DNA of 8,438 nt, from NCBI GenBank assembly GCA_018971765.1, contig JAGXAA010000039.1:1-8438 (forward strand), written 5' to 3'. Position 1 is the stretch's first letter, and each line of letters starts with the position of its first letter. Source of the stretch: Patescibacteria group bacterium (GTDB taxonomy: Bacteria > Patescibacteriota > Minisyncoccia > Phycocordibacterales > GWA1-40-21). This document shows, one piece after another, positions 1 to 5,252 of the stretch. Below the pieces are notes generated by a model. The model saw only the letters and a list, made by a program, of their open reading frames with translations. It was not told where the DNA came from and searched no databases. The translations under genes and the position numbers were made by a program.

Positions 1-1
1 G

Positions 2-70
2 ATCTTGCTATTACTGATTTTTTTGCCATACAAAAAAGAAAAGCCTTTTAGAAGCTTGATTAAAGAGTAG
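2..70 (+). CDS. Possible C-terminal end of a membrane protein (partial)
   Basis: Frame 2 is open from the window edge to a TAG at 68-70. It encodes about 22 residues: a hydrophobic stretch (ILLLLIFLP) followed by a basic tail (YKKEKPFRSLIKE). This is the look of a last transmembrane helix with a cytoplasmic tail, but it is too short to assign a family. Two other readings compete. Frame 1 is open to a TAG at 49-51. The minus strand is open from an ATG at 102-100 to the window edge. Choosing between them needs the sequence to the left. The IS begins 34 bp after this stop, so the gene would not be interrupted by it. Confidence 0.25.
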   Translation: MLLLLIFLPYKKEKPFRSLIKE

Positions 71-104
71 CAAAAGAGAAATCCGTTGTCAATCAAATGC
101 ATCT

Positions 105-124
105 GGGTAATATAAAGCAAATGG
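105..124 (+). repeat. Left terminal inverted repeat of the IS
   Basis: The sequence begins GGGTAATATAAAGC and matches the reverse complement of 974-993 at 19 of 20 positions. The only mismatch is at 110 (A here, C in the complement of 988). The match stops on both sides: 104 mismatches 994, and beyond 124 the sequences diverge. Confidence 0.85.
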
Positions 125-178
125 ACTCGGTATAATTGCAGTTAAGGTCAATTAACAACAAAAATAACCAAGTCCATT
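120..178 (+). promoter_or_regulatory. Long-range hairpin covering the transposase start region
   Basis: Positions 120-130 (aatggactcgg) and 168-178 (ccaagtccatt) form an 11-bp stem with one C/A mismatch (128/170). The stem ends 3 nt before the ATG. The left arm lies upstream of the candidate -10 at 131-136, so only transcripts entering from outside the IS would carry both arms. Smaller nested stems lie in the loop: taattg/caatta (133-138/149-154) and, as an alternative, gttaa/ttaac (141-145/152-156). Confidence 0.45.
131..136 (+). promoter_or_regulatory. Candidate -10 element of the transposase promoter
   Basis: A consensus TATAAT lies 6 bp inside the left terminal repeat. No good -35 is present; the hexamer 17 bp upstream (108-113, taatat) is inside the repeat and is weak. 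Transcription from here would start near 143, giving a leader of about 40 nt. Inference from sequence only. Confidence 0.4.
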
Positions 179-181
179 CGT

Positions 182-988
182 ATGAACATTGTAAGACAAG
201 TGCCCACAAAAGGCACGCTTAGGCGGATATTTAAAAGAATCATATTCGGCAAAAGGGTTCATTGTCCCGATTGCGGGAGTCGGTCGATTAAAAAGATATT
301 GAGCGAGGAAAGGTGGCGTTGCGGAAGATGCCGTCTGCCCTTCAGCATCAAATCAAGCTCCTGGCTTAAGGGAACAAAGCTCTCATTGGAACAAGTGTGG
401 CTTCTCTTGTGGTGCTGGCAGAAGAAATTCTCAATACAGCACGCCATGAATATGACTGAATTGTCGTATCCGACGGTATTCAACTGGTATCAAAAGTTTA
501 GGGAGAAAATACCCAAAGAAAAGCTGGACGCTCTGCTCAAGGGTAATATAGCTTGCGACGAGATGTATACCAAGGGCAATGCCGTAATCGGAGCCAAGCA
601 AAAAGGAACGAGGAATATAGCGCTCAAGGTAGTTCATCAAAAATCGGTTGAGCGCCATCACGCGGTCAATTTCCTCACGCAATTCGTCAAGGCTAATTCA
701 AGTCTTTTCACTGACGGAGCGGCGATCTACAAGGGAATAGATAAATGGCACAAGTTGAAACATACTTATGAGATCCCCAGCAAATTTGAATTTGCTTTGA
801 CCGCGGAGATTGAAGGATTGTGGGCGTGTCTCAGGACATTCATACGTCGGATGTATCACCATGTGACCCGTTACAAACTTGAAGATTTGGTGTCAGAATT
901 TTGCTTGCGTTTTCGCCAAGATGAAATCTTTGAAAACCCAGAGAATTATTTAAGAAACTGCTTATCCCCAAAACCATTTGCTTTATAG
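182..988 (+). CDS. IS1595-family (ISXO2-like) transposase
   Basis: This 268-residue DDE-type transposase cuts and joins the ends of the surrounding IS. An N-terminal zinc ribbon is visible as CPDC (C28, C31) and CGRC (C47, C50), followed by a helix-turn-helix-like stretch to about residue 105. The ISXO2-type catalytic domain has D126 in ACDEMY, D178 in TDGAAIYKG and E211 in EIEGLW. It then has the family signature RRMYHHV (222-228) and an EFCLRFR segment (239-245) typical of its end. The asparagine often found three residues before the catalytic glutamate is A208 here. The length fits a compact, full-length member. The start is the first ATG after the leader and has no Shine-Dalgarno sequence. 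The frame is intact. The stop is in the right terminal repeat, so the last residues (PFAL) are dictated by repeat sequence. Confidence 0.92.
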   Translation: MNIVRQVPTKGTLRRIFKRIIFGKRVHCPDCGSRSIKKILSEERWRCGRCRLPFSIKSSSWLKGTKLSLEQVWLLLWCWQKKFSIQHAMNMTELSYPTVFNWYQKFREKIPKEKLDALLKGNIACDEMYTKGNAVIGAKQKGTRNIALKVVHQKSVERHHAVNFLTQFVKANSSLFTDGAAIYKGIDKWHKLKHTYEIPSKFEFALTAEIEGLWACLRTFIRRMYHHVTRYKLEDLVSEFCLRFRQDEIFENPENYLRNCLSPKPFAL

Positions 989-993
989 TACCC
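974..993 (-). repeat. Right terminal inverted repeat of the IS
   Basis: Read on the minus strand it begins GGGTACTATAAAGC and pairs with 105-124 at 19 of 20 positions. It overlaps the end of the transposase gene: the last four codons and the TAG stop (974-988) are written in repeat sequence. The single mismatch, at 988, is the third base of that stop codon. Confidence 0.85.
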
Positions 994-1023
994 CAAAAGT
1001 AGTGTATGAGAACATTTTAAATT

Positions 1024-1063
1024 TCAAAGACACTTTTCTGCGATCGCAGAAAAGTGTCTTTGA
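1024..1063. terminator. Perfect 40-bp palindrome, probable bidirectional terminator
   Basis: The two halves are exact reverse complements centred between 1043 and 1044, with GCGATCGC at the centre. As RNA it gives an 18-bp stem with a GATC loop. It lies between two convergent genes, 35 bp after the transposase stop and 47 bp beyond the S1-protein stop, where a shared terminator is expected. The stem is followed by only a short T-run on the plus strand (cttttggg) and a mixed A/T run on the minus strand, so it is not a textbook intrinsic terminator. A protein-binding site or a dispersed palindromic repeat is also possible. Confidence 0.55.
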
Positions 1064-1076
1064 CTTTTGGGATTTG

Positions 1077-1110
1077 ATTAGAAATTAGATCAATTAGGAA
1101 TTAGAAATTT
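1077..1110. repeat. Short AT-rich imperfect direct repeats
   Basis: The 10-mer attagaaatt occurs at 1077-1086 and at 1100-1109, with the related units attagat and attagga between them. The tract sits directly after the stop of the S1 gene. Replication slippage is the simplest origin; no function is visible. Confidence 0.4.
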
Positions 1111-2286
1111 CTAGACCTTTTTCTCCCCGTAGGAAAGCGTCATCTTCTGGTCTTTGGGATCGAATATCGTGATTTTGAAAGGATAGCTTTTGCCGAGCTC
1201 GAGATTCTCTTTAAGCTTGGCTTCGCTGCCGAATTCAGAAATATGAACAAGCCCCGCCACTCCTTCTTCAATGCTTGCCAGCGCTCCGTATTTGTTGAAT
1301 CTTATGACGACGCCGCTCACGGTGTCTCCTTTTTTGTATTTTTTCGTCGCGCTTTTCCACGGATTTTCCTTAAGGGCTTTTATGGAAAGAGATATTTTCC
1401 CGTCTTTTATGTCTATTATTTTCACTTTAACTTTATCGCCGACTTTGAATAAGCTCCTCGGGTCTTCCACCAGCGACCAGTTTATCTCCGATATGTGCAC
1501 AAGACCTTCAAGTCCGTCTTCAATTTTTATAAACGCTCCGAAATCCACGACGCCCGTCACCTCTCCTTCCACATCATCGCCGACTTTGTATTTTTCTATT
1601 ATTTTTTCTTTGTCTTTAGATTCGGGGCTTTTCTCGGAGAATATGAGCTTGCCTTCTTTCGGCGCCGCCGATATTATGACAACCGATATTTTTTGCCCGA
1701 CAAGCTTTTTCAATTCGTCAAGGATTTTATCCTTATCTCCGTCGACGATCCTCGGATAATGCTCCGCTTTGAGCTGGGAAGCAGGCAAAAATCCGGCTAC
1801 GCCTTGCCAGTTGAGAATTAGTCCGCCTTTGTTCGCGTCTTGGACGGCGAGGTCAAACGCGGTTTTATTTCTTATGGCCTCTTCAGCTTCGCTCCATATC
1901 ATCGCCTGTCGGGCCTCTTTGAGCGAAAGTTCTATGTAGCCGTCTTTATTCTCGGTATCAATGACTTTAGCGGCGATGATATCTCCGCTGTTTATCTTTC
2001 TTATCACATCGCGCGCGCTCGCAAATTCTTTGCCGTAAATTATGCCCGTGCCGTAAGGATGAAGGTCGACATACAGTCGAGCTTTCTCCGTTCCGATGAC
2101 ATGCCCTTCCACCAAGTCTCCGATTGAAGGGAGAGCGTCATCCTTATTGAAGATTGACGACATTAGATTTTCTTTTTTGGGCGCGGCATTTTTTTCTTCG
2201 TTTGCTCCGTTTGCCGCCGCCGATTCCTCCTTTTTTTCTAAATTATTAATATCCTTAATGTCCGACGATTTGTCTTTTTTGTTCAT
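1111..2286 (-). CDS. rpsA: Ribosomal protein S1-like protein with four S1 domains
   Basis: This 391-residue RNA-binding protein probably acts on the 30S subunit to hold mRNA near the start site. Four OB-fold S1 repeats are visible at roughly 55-123, 141-217, 236-303 and 319-386. The third is the most canonical (GVVDFGAFIKIEDGLEGLVH, then ISEI) and the fourth is similar (KYGALASIEEGVAGLVHISE). The first two are more divergent, as expected for ribosome-contacting repeats. The first about 45 residues are lysine-, glutamate- and alanine-rich and probably disordered. Enterobacterial S1 has six repeats; four-repeat versions are common elsewhere. The gene is transcribed alone, convergent with the IS and divergent from the MBL gene. 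The ATG at 2286 has no Shine-Dalgarno sequence. A general S1-domain RNA-binding protein is the alternative, but the four-repeat layout favours S1 itself. Confidence 0.88.
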   Translation of the reverse strand: MNKKDKSSDIKDINNLEKKEESAAANGANEEKNAAPKKENLMSSIFNKDDALPSIGDLVEGHVIGTEKARLYVDLHPYGTGIIYGKEFASARDVIRKINSGDIIAAKVIDTENKDGYIELSLKEARQAMIWSEAEEAIRNKTAFDLAVQDANKGGLILNWQGVAGFLPASQLKAEHYPRIVDGDKDKILDELKKLVGQKISVVIISAAPKEGKLIFSEKSPESKDKEKIIEKYKVGDDVEGEVTGVVDFGAFIKIEDGLEGLVHISEINWSLVEDPRSLFKVGDKVKVKIIDIKDGKISLSIKALKENPWKSATKKYKKGDTVSGVVIRFNKYGALASIEEGVAGLVHISEFGSEAKLKENLELGKSYPFKITIFDPKDQKMTLSYGEKKV

Positions 2287-2306
2287 AAAATAAATGACGG
2301 CAGTTT

Positions 2307-2339
2307 CTGCTTAAATTCTGACAATTTAGGAAAAAGCAG
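2307..2339 (-). promoter_or_regulatory. Imperfect hairpin in the S1-gene upstream region
   Basis: Outer arms CTGCTT (2307-2312) and AAGCAG (2334-2339) and inner arms AAATT (2313-2317) and AATTT (2323-2327) can pair, with a 5-nt loop and a 6-nt bulge on one side. The hairpin lies 20 bp upstream of the S1 start. In enterobacteria, S1 represses its own translation through leader structures. Extending that here is speculation, and the hairpin is weak. Confidence 0.22.
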
Positions 2340-2400
2340 GGCTAACCGCTATCGCTTTTAATAATTGTTTAAGCATACTTATAAATTCGCTTTTGTCCAT
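2326..2400 (-). CDS. Possible 24-codon ORF upstream of the S1 gene
   Basis: Read on the minus strand, an ATG at 2400-2398 opens a frame of 24 codons ending in TAA at 2328-2326, 39 bp before the S1 start. The peptide reads MDKSEFISMLKQLLKAIAV then SPAFS: a charged start, then a leucine- and alanine-rich stretch that could be an amphipathic helix. No Shine-Dalgarno sequence or clear promoter is placed for it. ORFs of this size arise often by chance, so this is a candidate only. It could be a leader peptide cotranscribed with the S1 gene. Confidence 0.18.
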   Translation of the reverse strand: MDKSEFISMLKQLLKAIAVSPAFS

Positions 2401-2420
2401 TTTTTATTTTGTGCTAGTAT
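2393..2420 (+). promoter_or_regulatory. Extended -10 promoter for the MBL-serS-ftsQ unit
   Basis: TTGTCC (2393-2398, four of six matches to the -35 consensus) is followed after 16 bp by TAGTAT (2415-2420), with TG one base before it (2412-2413), making an extended -10. The ATG begins 7 nt after the last base of the -10, so the expected transcription start falls on or next to the start codon. The mRNA would be leaderless or almost so. Confidence 0.6.
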
Positions 2421-2426
2421 GAAAAC

Positions 2427-3062
2427 ATGATAATCACATACCAGGGAGTCGAATCTTTCAAGGCGCAGTTTGGAGACACTGTTTTGGCTTTCAATCCGAT
2501 TTCCAAAGATTCCAAATTTAAAAACAGCCGTTTTTTTGCCGATGTGGCTTTGATTACCGCGAATCACCCTGATTTTAACGGCGCGGAAAATCTTTCTTAT
2601 TCTGGTAAAGAACCTTTCGTCATATCCGGACCGGGAGAATATGAAATAAAAGGCGTATTTATAAAAGGTTTTGCCACGAAATCAAATTATGGAGGAAAAG
2701 AGCGGATTAACACAGTCTATTCGGTGGCGTTGGAAGGAATGAATCTTTTCTTTTTGGGCGCGCTCGGAGAGCCGGACGTCAAAGAAGCGAAAGAAGCCGT
2801 TGATGGAATAGACGTGTTATTTGTTCCCATTGGCGGAAACGGCGTTCTGGAGCCATCCGCGGCTTATAAATTTGCCGTATCGCTTGAGCCGAAAATAATC
2901 ATTCCAATGCATTACGGCGGCGATTCAGACAAGAACGCCCTAAAAGTCTTCTTGAAAGAAGCCGGAGCGGAAGAGACGAAACACTTGGACAAGTTGACTC
3001 TCAAGAAAAAAGACCTTGAAAGCAAAGAAGGGGAAGTGGTGGTGATAGTGGCTTCGGTATAA
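2427..3062 (+). CDS. MBL-fold (UlaG-like, COG2220-type) protein with an incomplete metal site
   Basis: The 211-residue sequence follows the metallo-beta-lactamase-fold layout of UlaG-like proteins. Strand-rich segments lead to ALITANHPDF (41-50), GPGEYEIKG (68-76), FFLGALGEP (108-116), DVLFVPIGG (129-137) and IIIPMHYGG (157-165). The usual HxHxDH metal motif aligns with residues 45-50, where only H47 and D49 remain; A45 and F50 replace histidines. The later histidine and aspartate of the usual HLGD-like motif align with F109 and A112. H162 in the MHY motif is kept. The fold seems preserved, but a normal two-zinc hydrolase centre looks unlikely. I cannot name a substrate. The gene has its own promoter, ends 8 bp before serS and is probably cotranscribed with it. 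No signal peptide is seen, so it should be cytoplasmic. Confidence 0.8.
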   Translation: MIITYQGVESFKAQFGDTVLAFNPISKDSKFKNSRFFADVALITANHPDFNGAENLSYSGKEPFVISGPGEYEIKGVFIKGFATKSNYGGKERINTVYSVALEGMNLFFLGALGEPDVKEAKEAVDGIDVLFVPIGGNGVLEPSAAYKFAVSLEPKIIIPMHYGGDSDKNALKVFLKEAGAEETKHLDKLTLKKKDLESKEGEVVVIVASV

Positions 3063-3063
3063 A
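3058..3063 (+). promoter_or_regulatory. -10-like hexamer overlapping the MBL stop, before serS
   Basis: TATAAA overlaps the TAA stop of the MBL gene (3060-3062) and ends 7 nt before the serS ATG, the same distance as in the stronger promoters of this window. There is no TG extension and no convincing -35. AT-rich stop-codon context could create this by chance. Confidence 0.22.
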
Positions 3064-3070
3064 TAAAATT

Positions 3071-4345
3071 ATGCTGGATATAAAATTCATCAGAGAAAAT
3101 AAAGACATAGTGCAAGAAGGAGCGAGAAAGAAACGGATCGCTTTTAATGTTGACGATTTATTGAAAGTTGACGACAGAAGACGCGAGCTTATGACGGCAA
3201 TCGAAAAAAAGCGCGCCGAGCAGAATCAATGGAGTGAAAAAATCGCTGGAACTCCGGACGCGGCGGCGAAAGCCCAACTCATCGCCGAGATGAAGATTGT
3301 CAAAGATGAACTTCAAAAAGAAGAAGAGGAGCAGAAGGAAGTGATGAAAAATTGGCAGGCGCTTATGGTGCAAGTCCCGAATATTCCCGATATGTCCGTG
3401 CCTGAAGGAGACAGTGACGCTGACAATCAGGAAGTGAAAGTGTGGGGAGAAATTCCAAAATTCAATTTCGCGCCGAAAAGTCATATTGAAATTATGGAAA
3501 AAGCCAGTATGGTTGATTTGGAAAAGGGAGCAAAAATTTCCGGTTTCCGCGGATATTTTTTAAAAAATGACGCGGTGCTTCTGAGTTTCGCCATCTGGCA
3601 ATTCGTCTCCGATCACTTCAACTTCAAAGGAGACTTCTCTCAGATGCTGGTTCCGTCGCTCGTCCGAAGAGAAACGCTCGTTGGCACCGGCTATCTTCCG
3701 CAGGGTGAAGAAGATATGTACAAAACTCAAGACAATGATTATCTCGCCGGAACGGCGGAGGTCGCGACTATGAGCTATTTTGCCGATGATGTGTTAAATC
3801 TTGGCGATCTTCCGAAAAAAATTATCGCTTTTTCTCCGAGCTTCCGCAGGGAAGCGGGAAGTCATGGCAAGGACACTAAAGGCATTATGCGCGTCCACGA
3901 ATTTTTCAAATTCGAACAAGTCATACTTTGCGAAGCCAGCCACGAGGAGAGCGTCAAACGCCACGAGGAGCTTTTGAATAACGCCGAAGAAATTATGCAG
4001 GCTTTGAAAATCCCTTATCGTATCGTTGTCAATTGTTCGGGCGATCTGGGACTTGGACAAGTCAAGAAATATGACATCGAGGCATGGGTTCCTTCGGAGA
4101 ATCGCTACAGAGAAACTCATTCCTGCTCGTATTTCCACGATTTTCAGACAAGAAGATTGAACATCCGCTACAAAGACAAGGATGGAAAATTGAGATTCGC
4201 TCATTCCCTCAACAATACTGCCATCGCCACTCCACGAATTTTGATTTCCATCATTGAAAACAACCAGCGGGAGGACGGTTCGGTTTCCGTTCCTGAAGTT
4301 TTGCAGAAATATATCGGAAAGGAAACAATCTCTCGAAAAATTTAA
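3071..4345 (+). CDS. serS: Serine--tRNA ligase (class II)
   Basis: The enzyme activates serine with ATP and loads it onto tRNA-Ser (and tRNA-Sec where present) in the cytoplasm. The first about 100 residues carry the N-terminal tRNA-binding arm, an antiparallel coiled coil rich in K, E and Q (about 30-95). The catalytic domain has TAEVATMSYF (228-237). Motif 2 reads SFRREAGSHGKDTKGIMR (257-274) followed by VHEFFKFEQV. A CSGDLGLGQVKKYDIEAW segment (322-339) follows, with ETHSCS (348-353). Motif 3 is NNTAIATPRILISIIEN (381-397), ending in VPEVLQKYIG (407-416). At 424 residues it is full length, and all class II motifs are present. MLDIKFIREN is a typical SerRS start, which fixes the ATG; there is no Shine-Dalgarno sequence. 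It lies 8 bp after the MBL gene and 6 bp before ftsQ. Confidence 0.97.
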   Translation: MLDIKFIRENKDIVQEGARKKRIAFNVDDLLKVDDRRRELMTAIEKKRAEQNQWSEKIAGTPDAAAKAQLIAEMKIVKDELQKEEEEQKEVMKNWQALMVQVPNIPDMSVPEGDSDADNQEVKVWGEIPKFNFAPKSHIEIMEKASMVDLEKGAKISGFRGYFLKNDAVLLSFAIWQFVSDHFNFKGDFSQMLVPSLVRRETLVGTGYLPQGEEDMYKTQDNDYLAGTAEVATMSYFADDVLNLGDLPKKIIAFSPSFRREAGSHGKDTKGIMRVHEFFKFEQVILCEASHEESVKRHEELLNNAEEIMQALKIPYRIVVNCSGDLGLGQVKKYDIEAWVPSENRYRETHSCSYFHDFQTRRLNIRYKDKDGKLRFAHSLNNTAIATPRILISIIENNQREDGSVSVPEVLQKYIGKETISRKI

Positions 4346-4351
4346 AAATAA

Positions 4352-5206
4352 ATGGCTCGCAGGAACCCTAATCTCAAATCGTCTCTGGCAAGAAAACGGC
4401 GGCGAAAAATATTTGCCATTAAAGCCGTTTTAGTTTTTCTGCTCTCGATCGGTTTCGTCTTTTTGCTTTCTTGGTTTTCCAGAATATCGCCGATTCAAAT
4501 CGCGGAAATTGAAGTCTCAGGAAATTCATCGGTTTCCGGAGATGAAATAATGAGTCTCGTAAAAAAAGAAACATCCGGAAATTATTTTATGTTATTTTCC
4601 AAAAACAGCGTTTTTTTATATCCGAAGAAATCGATAGAAACAAAGTTGGCGGATAATTTCAAAAAAATTGAAAAGGCGGAAATAAAATTCGAAGGATTCA
4701 AAAAAATAATCGTGAAAATAAACGAAAGAAAGGCGGAATCTCTGTGGTGCTCCGGCGGTAAAGACGCCGAAAACGATAGAAATGAAAATTTGAGAAACTG
4801 TTATTTTATGGATAAAGAAGGAGTGATTTTCAGCGCCGCGCCCAAGTTTTCGGGCAATGTTTTCATGCGATATTATGGATTGCTTGACGACGTCGACCCG
4901 ATAGGAAAGGGCTATATGTCCGCCGAAAAGTTCAAAGGAATAATCGGTTTTGTGAGTTCATTGAAAAATTTCGGGCTTGCCCCCGTCGTTTTCATGGCGA
5001 AAACGGGGAGTGATTATGAAATCAGTCTGGAAGACGGCGGCAGGATAATTTTTGACGACAGACAATCTTTTGACAAAACTTCGGATAATTTAGAGTCGGT
5101 TCTGGGTGAAATCGGGCTGGTGAAAAACCGCGGGGCAATCAGTGGAATAAAACTTGATTACGTCGATTTGCGCTTCGGCAACAAAGTTTTTTACAAGACC
5201 AAATGA
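4352..5206 (+). CDS. ftsQ: FtsQ/DivIB-type cell division protein
   Basis: This is a bitopic membrane protein of the division machinery; in the family it links FtsB/FtsL and FtsW/FtsI. A very basic cytoplasmic tail (residues 1-20, with RKRRRK at 14-19) is followed by one transmembrane helix at about 22-42. A POTRA domain spans about 48-125 (IQIAEIEVSGNSSVSGDEI at its start). The second extracytoplasmic domain contains CYFMDKEGVIFSAAP (150-164) and ends in LDYVDLRFGNKVFYK (268-282), the classic FtsQ-type last strands. At 284 residues it is normal length. Two cysteines, C133 and C150, flank a charged insertion outside the membrane and could form a disulphide. The gene sits between serS and dusB, not beside mur or fts genes. 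It starts 6 bp after serS without a Shine-Dalgarno sequence and is probably cotranscribed. The TGA stop supports the standard code. Confidence 0.85.
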   Translation: MARRNPNLKSSLARKRRRKIFAIKAVLVFLLSIGFVFLLSWFSRISPIQIAEIEVSGNSSVSGDEIMSLVKKETSGNYFMLFSKNSVFLYPKKSIETKLADNFKKIEKAEIKFEGFKKIIVKINERKAESLWCSGGKDAENDRNENLRNCYFMDKEGVIFSAAPKFSGNVFMRYYGLLDDVDPIGKGYMSAEKFKGIIGFVSSLKNFGLAPVVFMAKTGSDYEISLEDGGRIIFDDRQSFDKTSDNLESVLGEIGLVKNRGAISGIKLDYVDLRFGNKVFYKTK

Positions 5207-5217
5207 TTGACTTTTTA

Positions 5218-5245
5218 TTGCCTTATTTGCGCGGCATGCTAATTT
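5218..5245 (+). promoter_or_regulatory. Extended -10 promoter for dusB
   Basis: TTGCCT (5218-5223, four of six -35 matches) is followed after 16 bp by TAATTT (5240-5245), preceded by TGC (5237-5239), giving an extended -10. The ATG at 5253 follows 7 nt after the hexamer, so the message would be nearly leaderless. The layout, including the 16-bp spacer, matches the promoter at 2393-2420. Confidence 0.55.
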
Positions 5246-5252
5246 GAAAAAT

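Larger units (their letters stand above)
105..993 (+). mobile_element. IS1595-type insertion sequence, complete
   Basis: The element is about 889 bp long. Its near-perfect terminal inverted repeats (105-124 and 974-993) both start with GGG at the outer edge, and they enclose one intact transposase gene. The gene starts 77 bp inside the left end and finishes inside the right repeat, so the element is very compact. The IS1595 family is known for 8-bp target duplications. Here the flanking 8-mers differ (atgcatct on the left, caaaagta on the right), so no duplication is visible, even after shifting each edge by one base. An old insertion, recombination between copies or an adjacent rearrangement could explain this. 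The reading frame is intact, so the transposase could still be functional. Confidence 0.8.

Noticed and set aside
40..50. aaaagcctttt near the left edge as a terminator
   Set aside because: It is only a short near-palindrome, has no loop, and is not followed by a T-run.
1271..1759. Long open frames on the plus strand opposite the S1 gene (also 1495-1821 and 1840-2127)
   Set aside because: They lie wholly inside the well-supported S1-domain gene on the other strand, have low-complexity F/S/Y-rich translations and show no family motif.
3794..4204. 136-codon minus-strand frame inside serS
   Set aside because: It lies antisense to the catalytic core of serS with all class II motifs in the other frame; no independent start signal.
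5244..5252. TTG start for dusB giving three more residues
   Set aside because: The TTG lies within the -10 element and the added residues are not conserved-looking; ATG 5253 fits the predicted transcription start.
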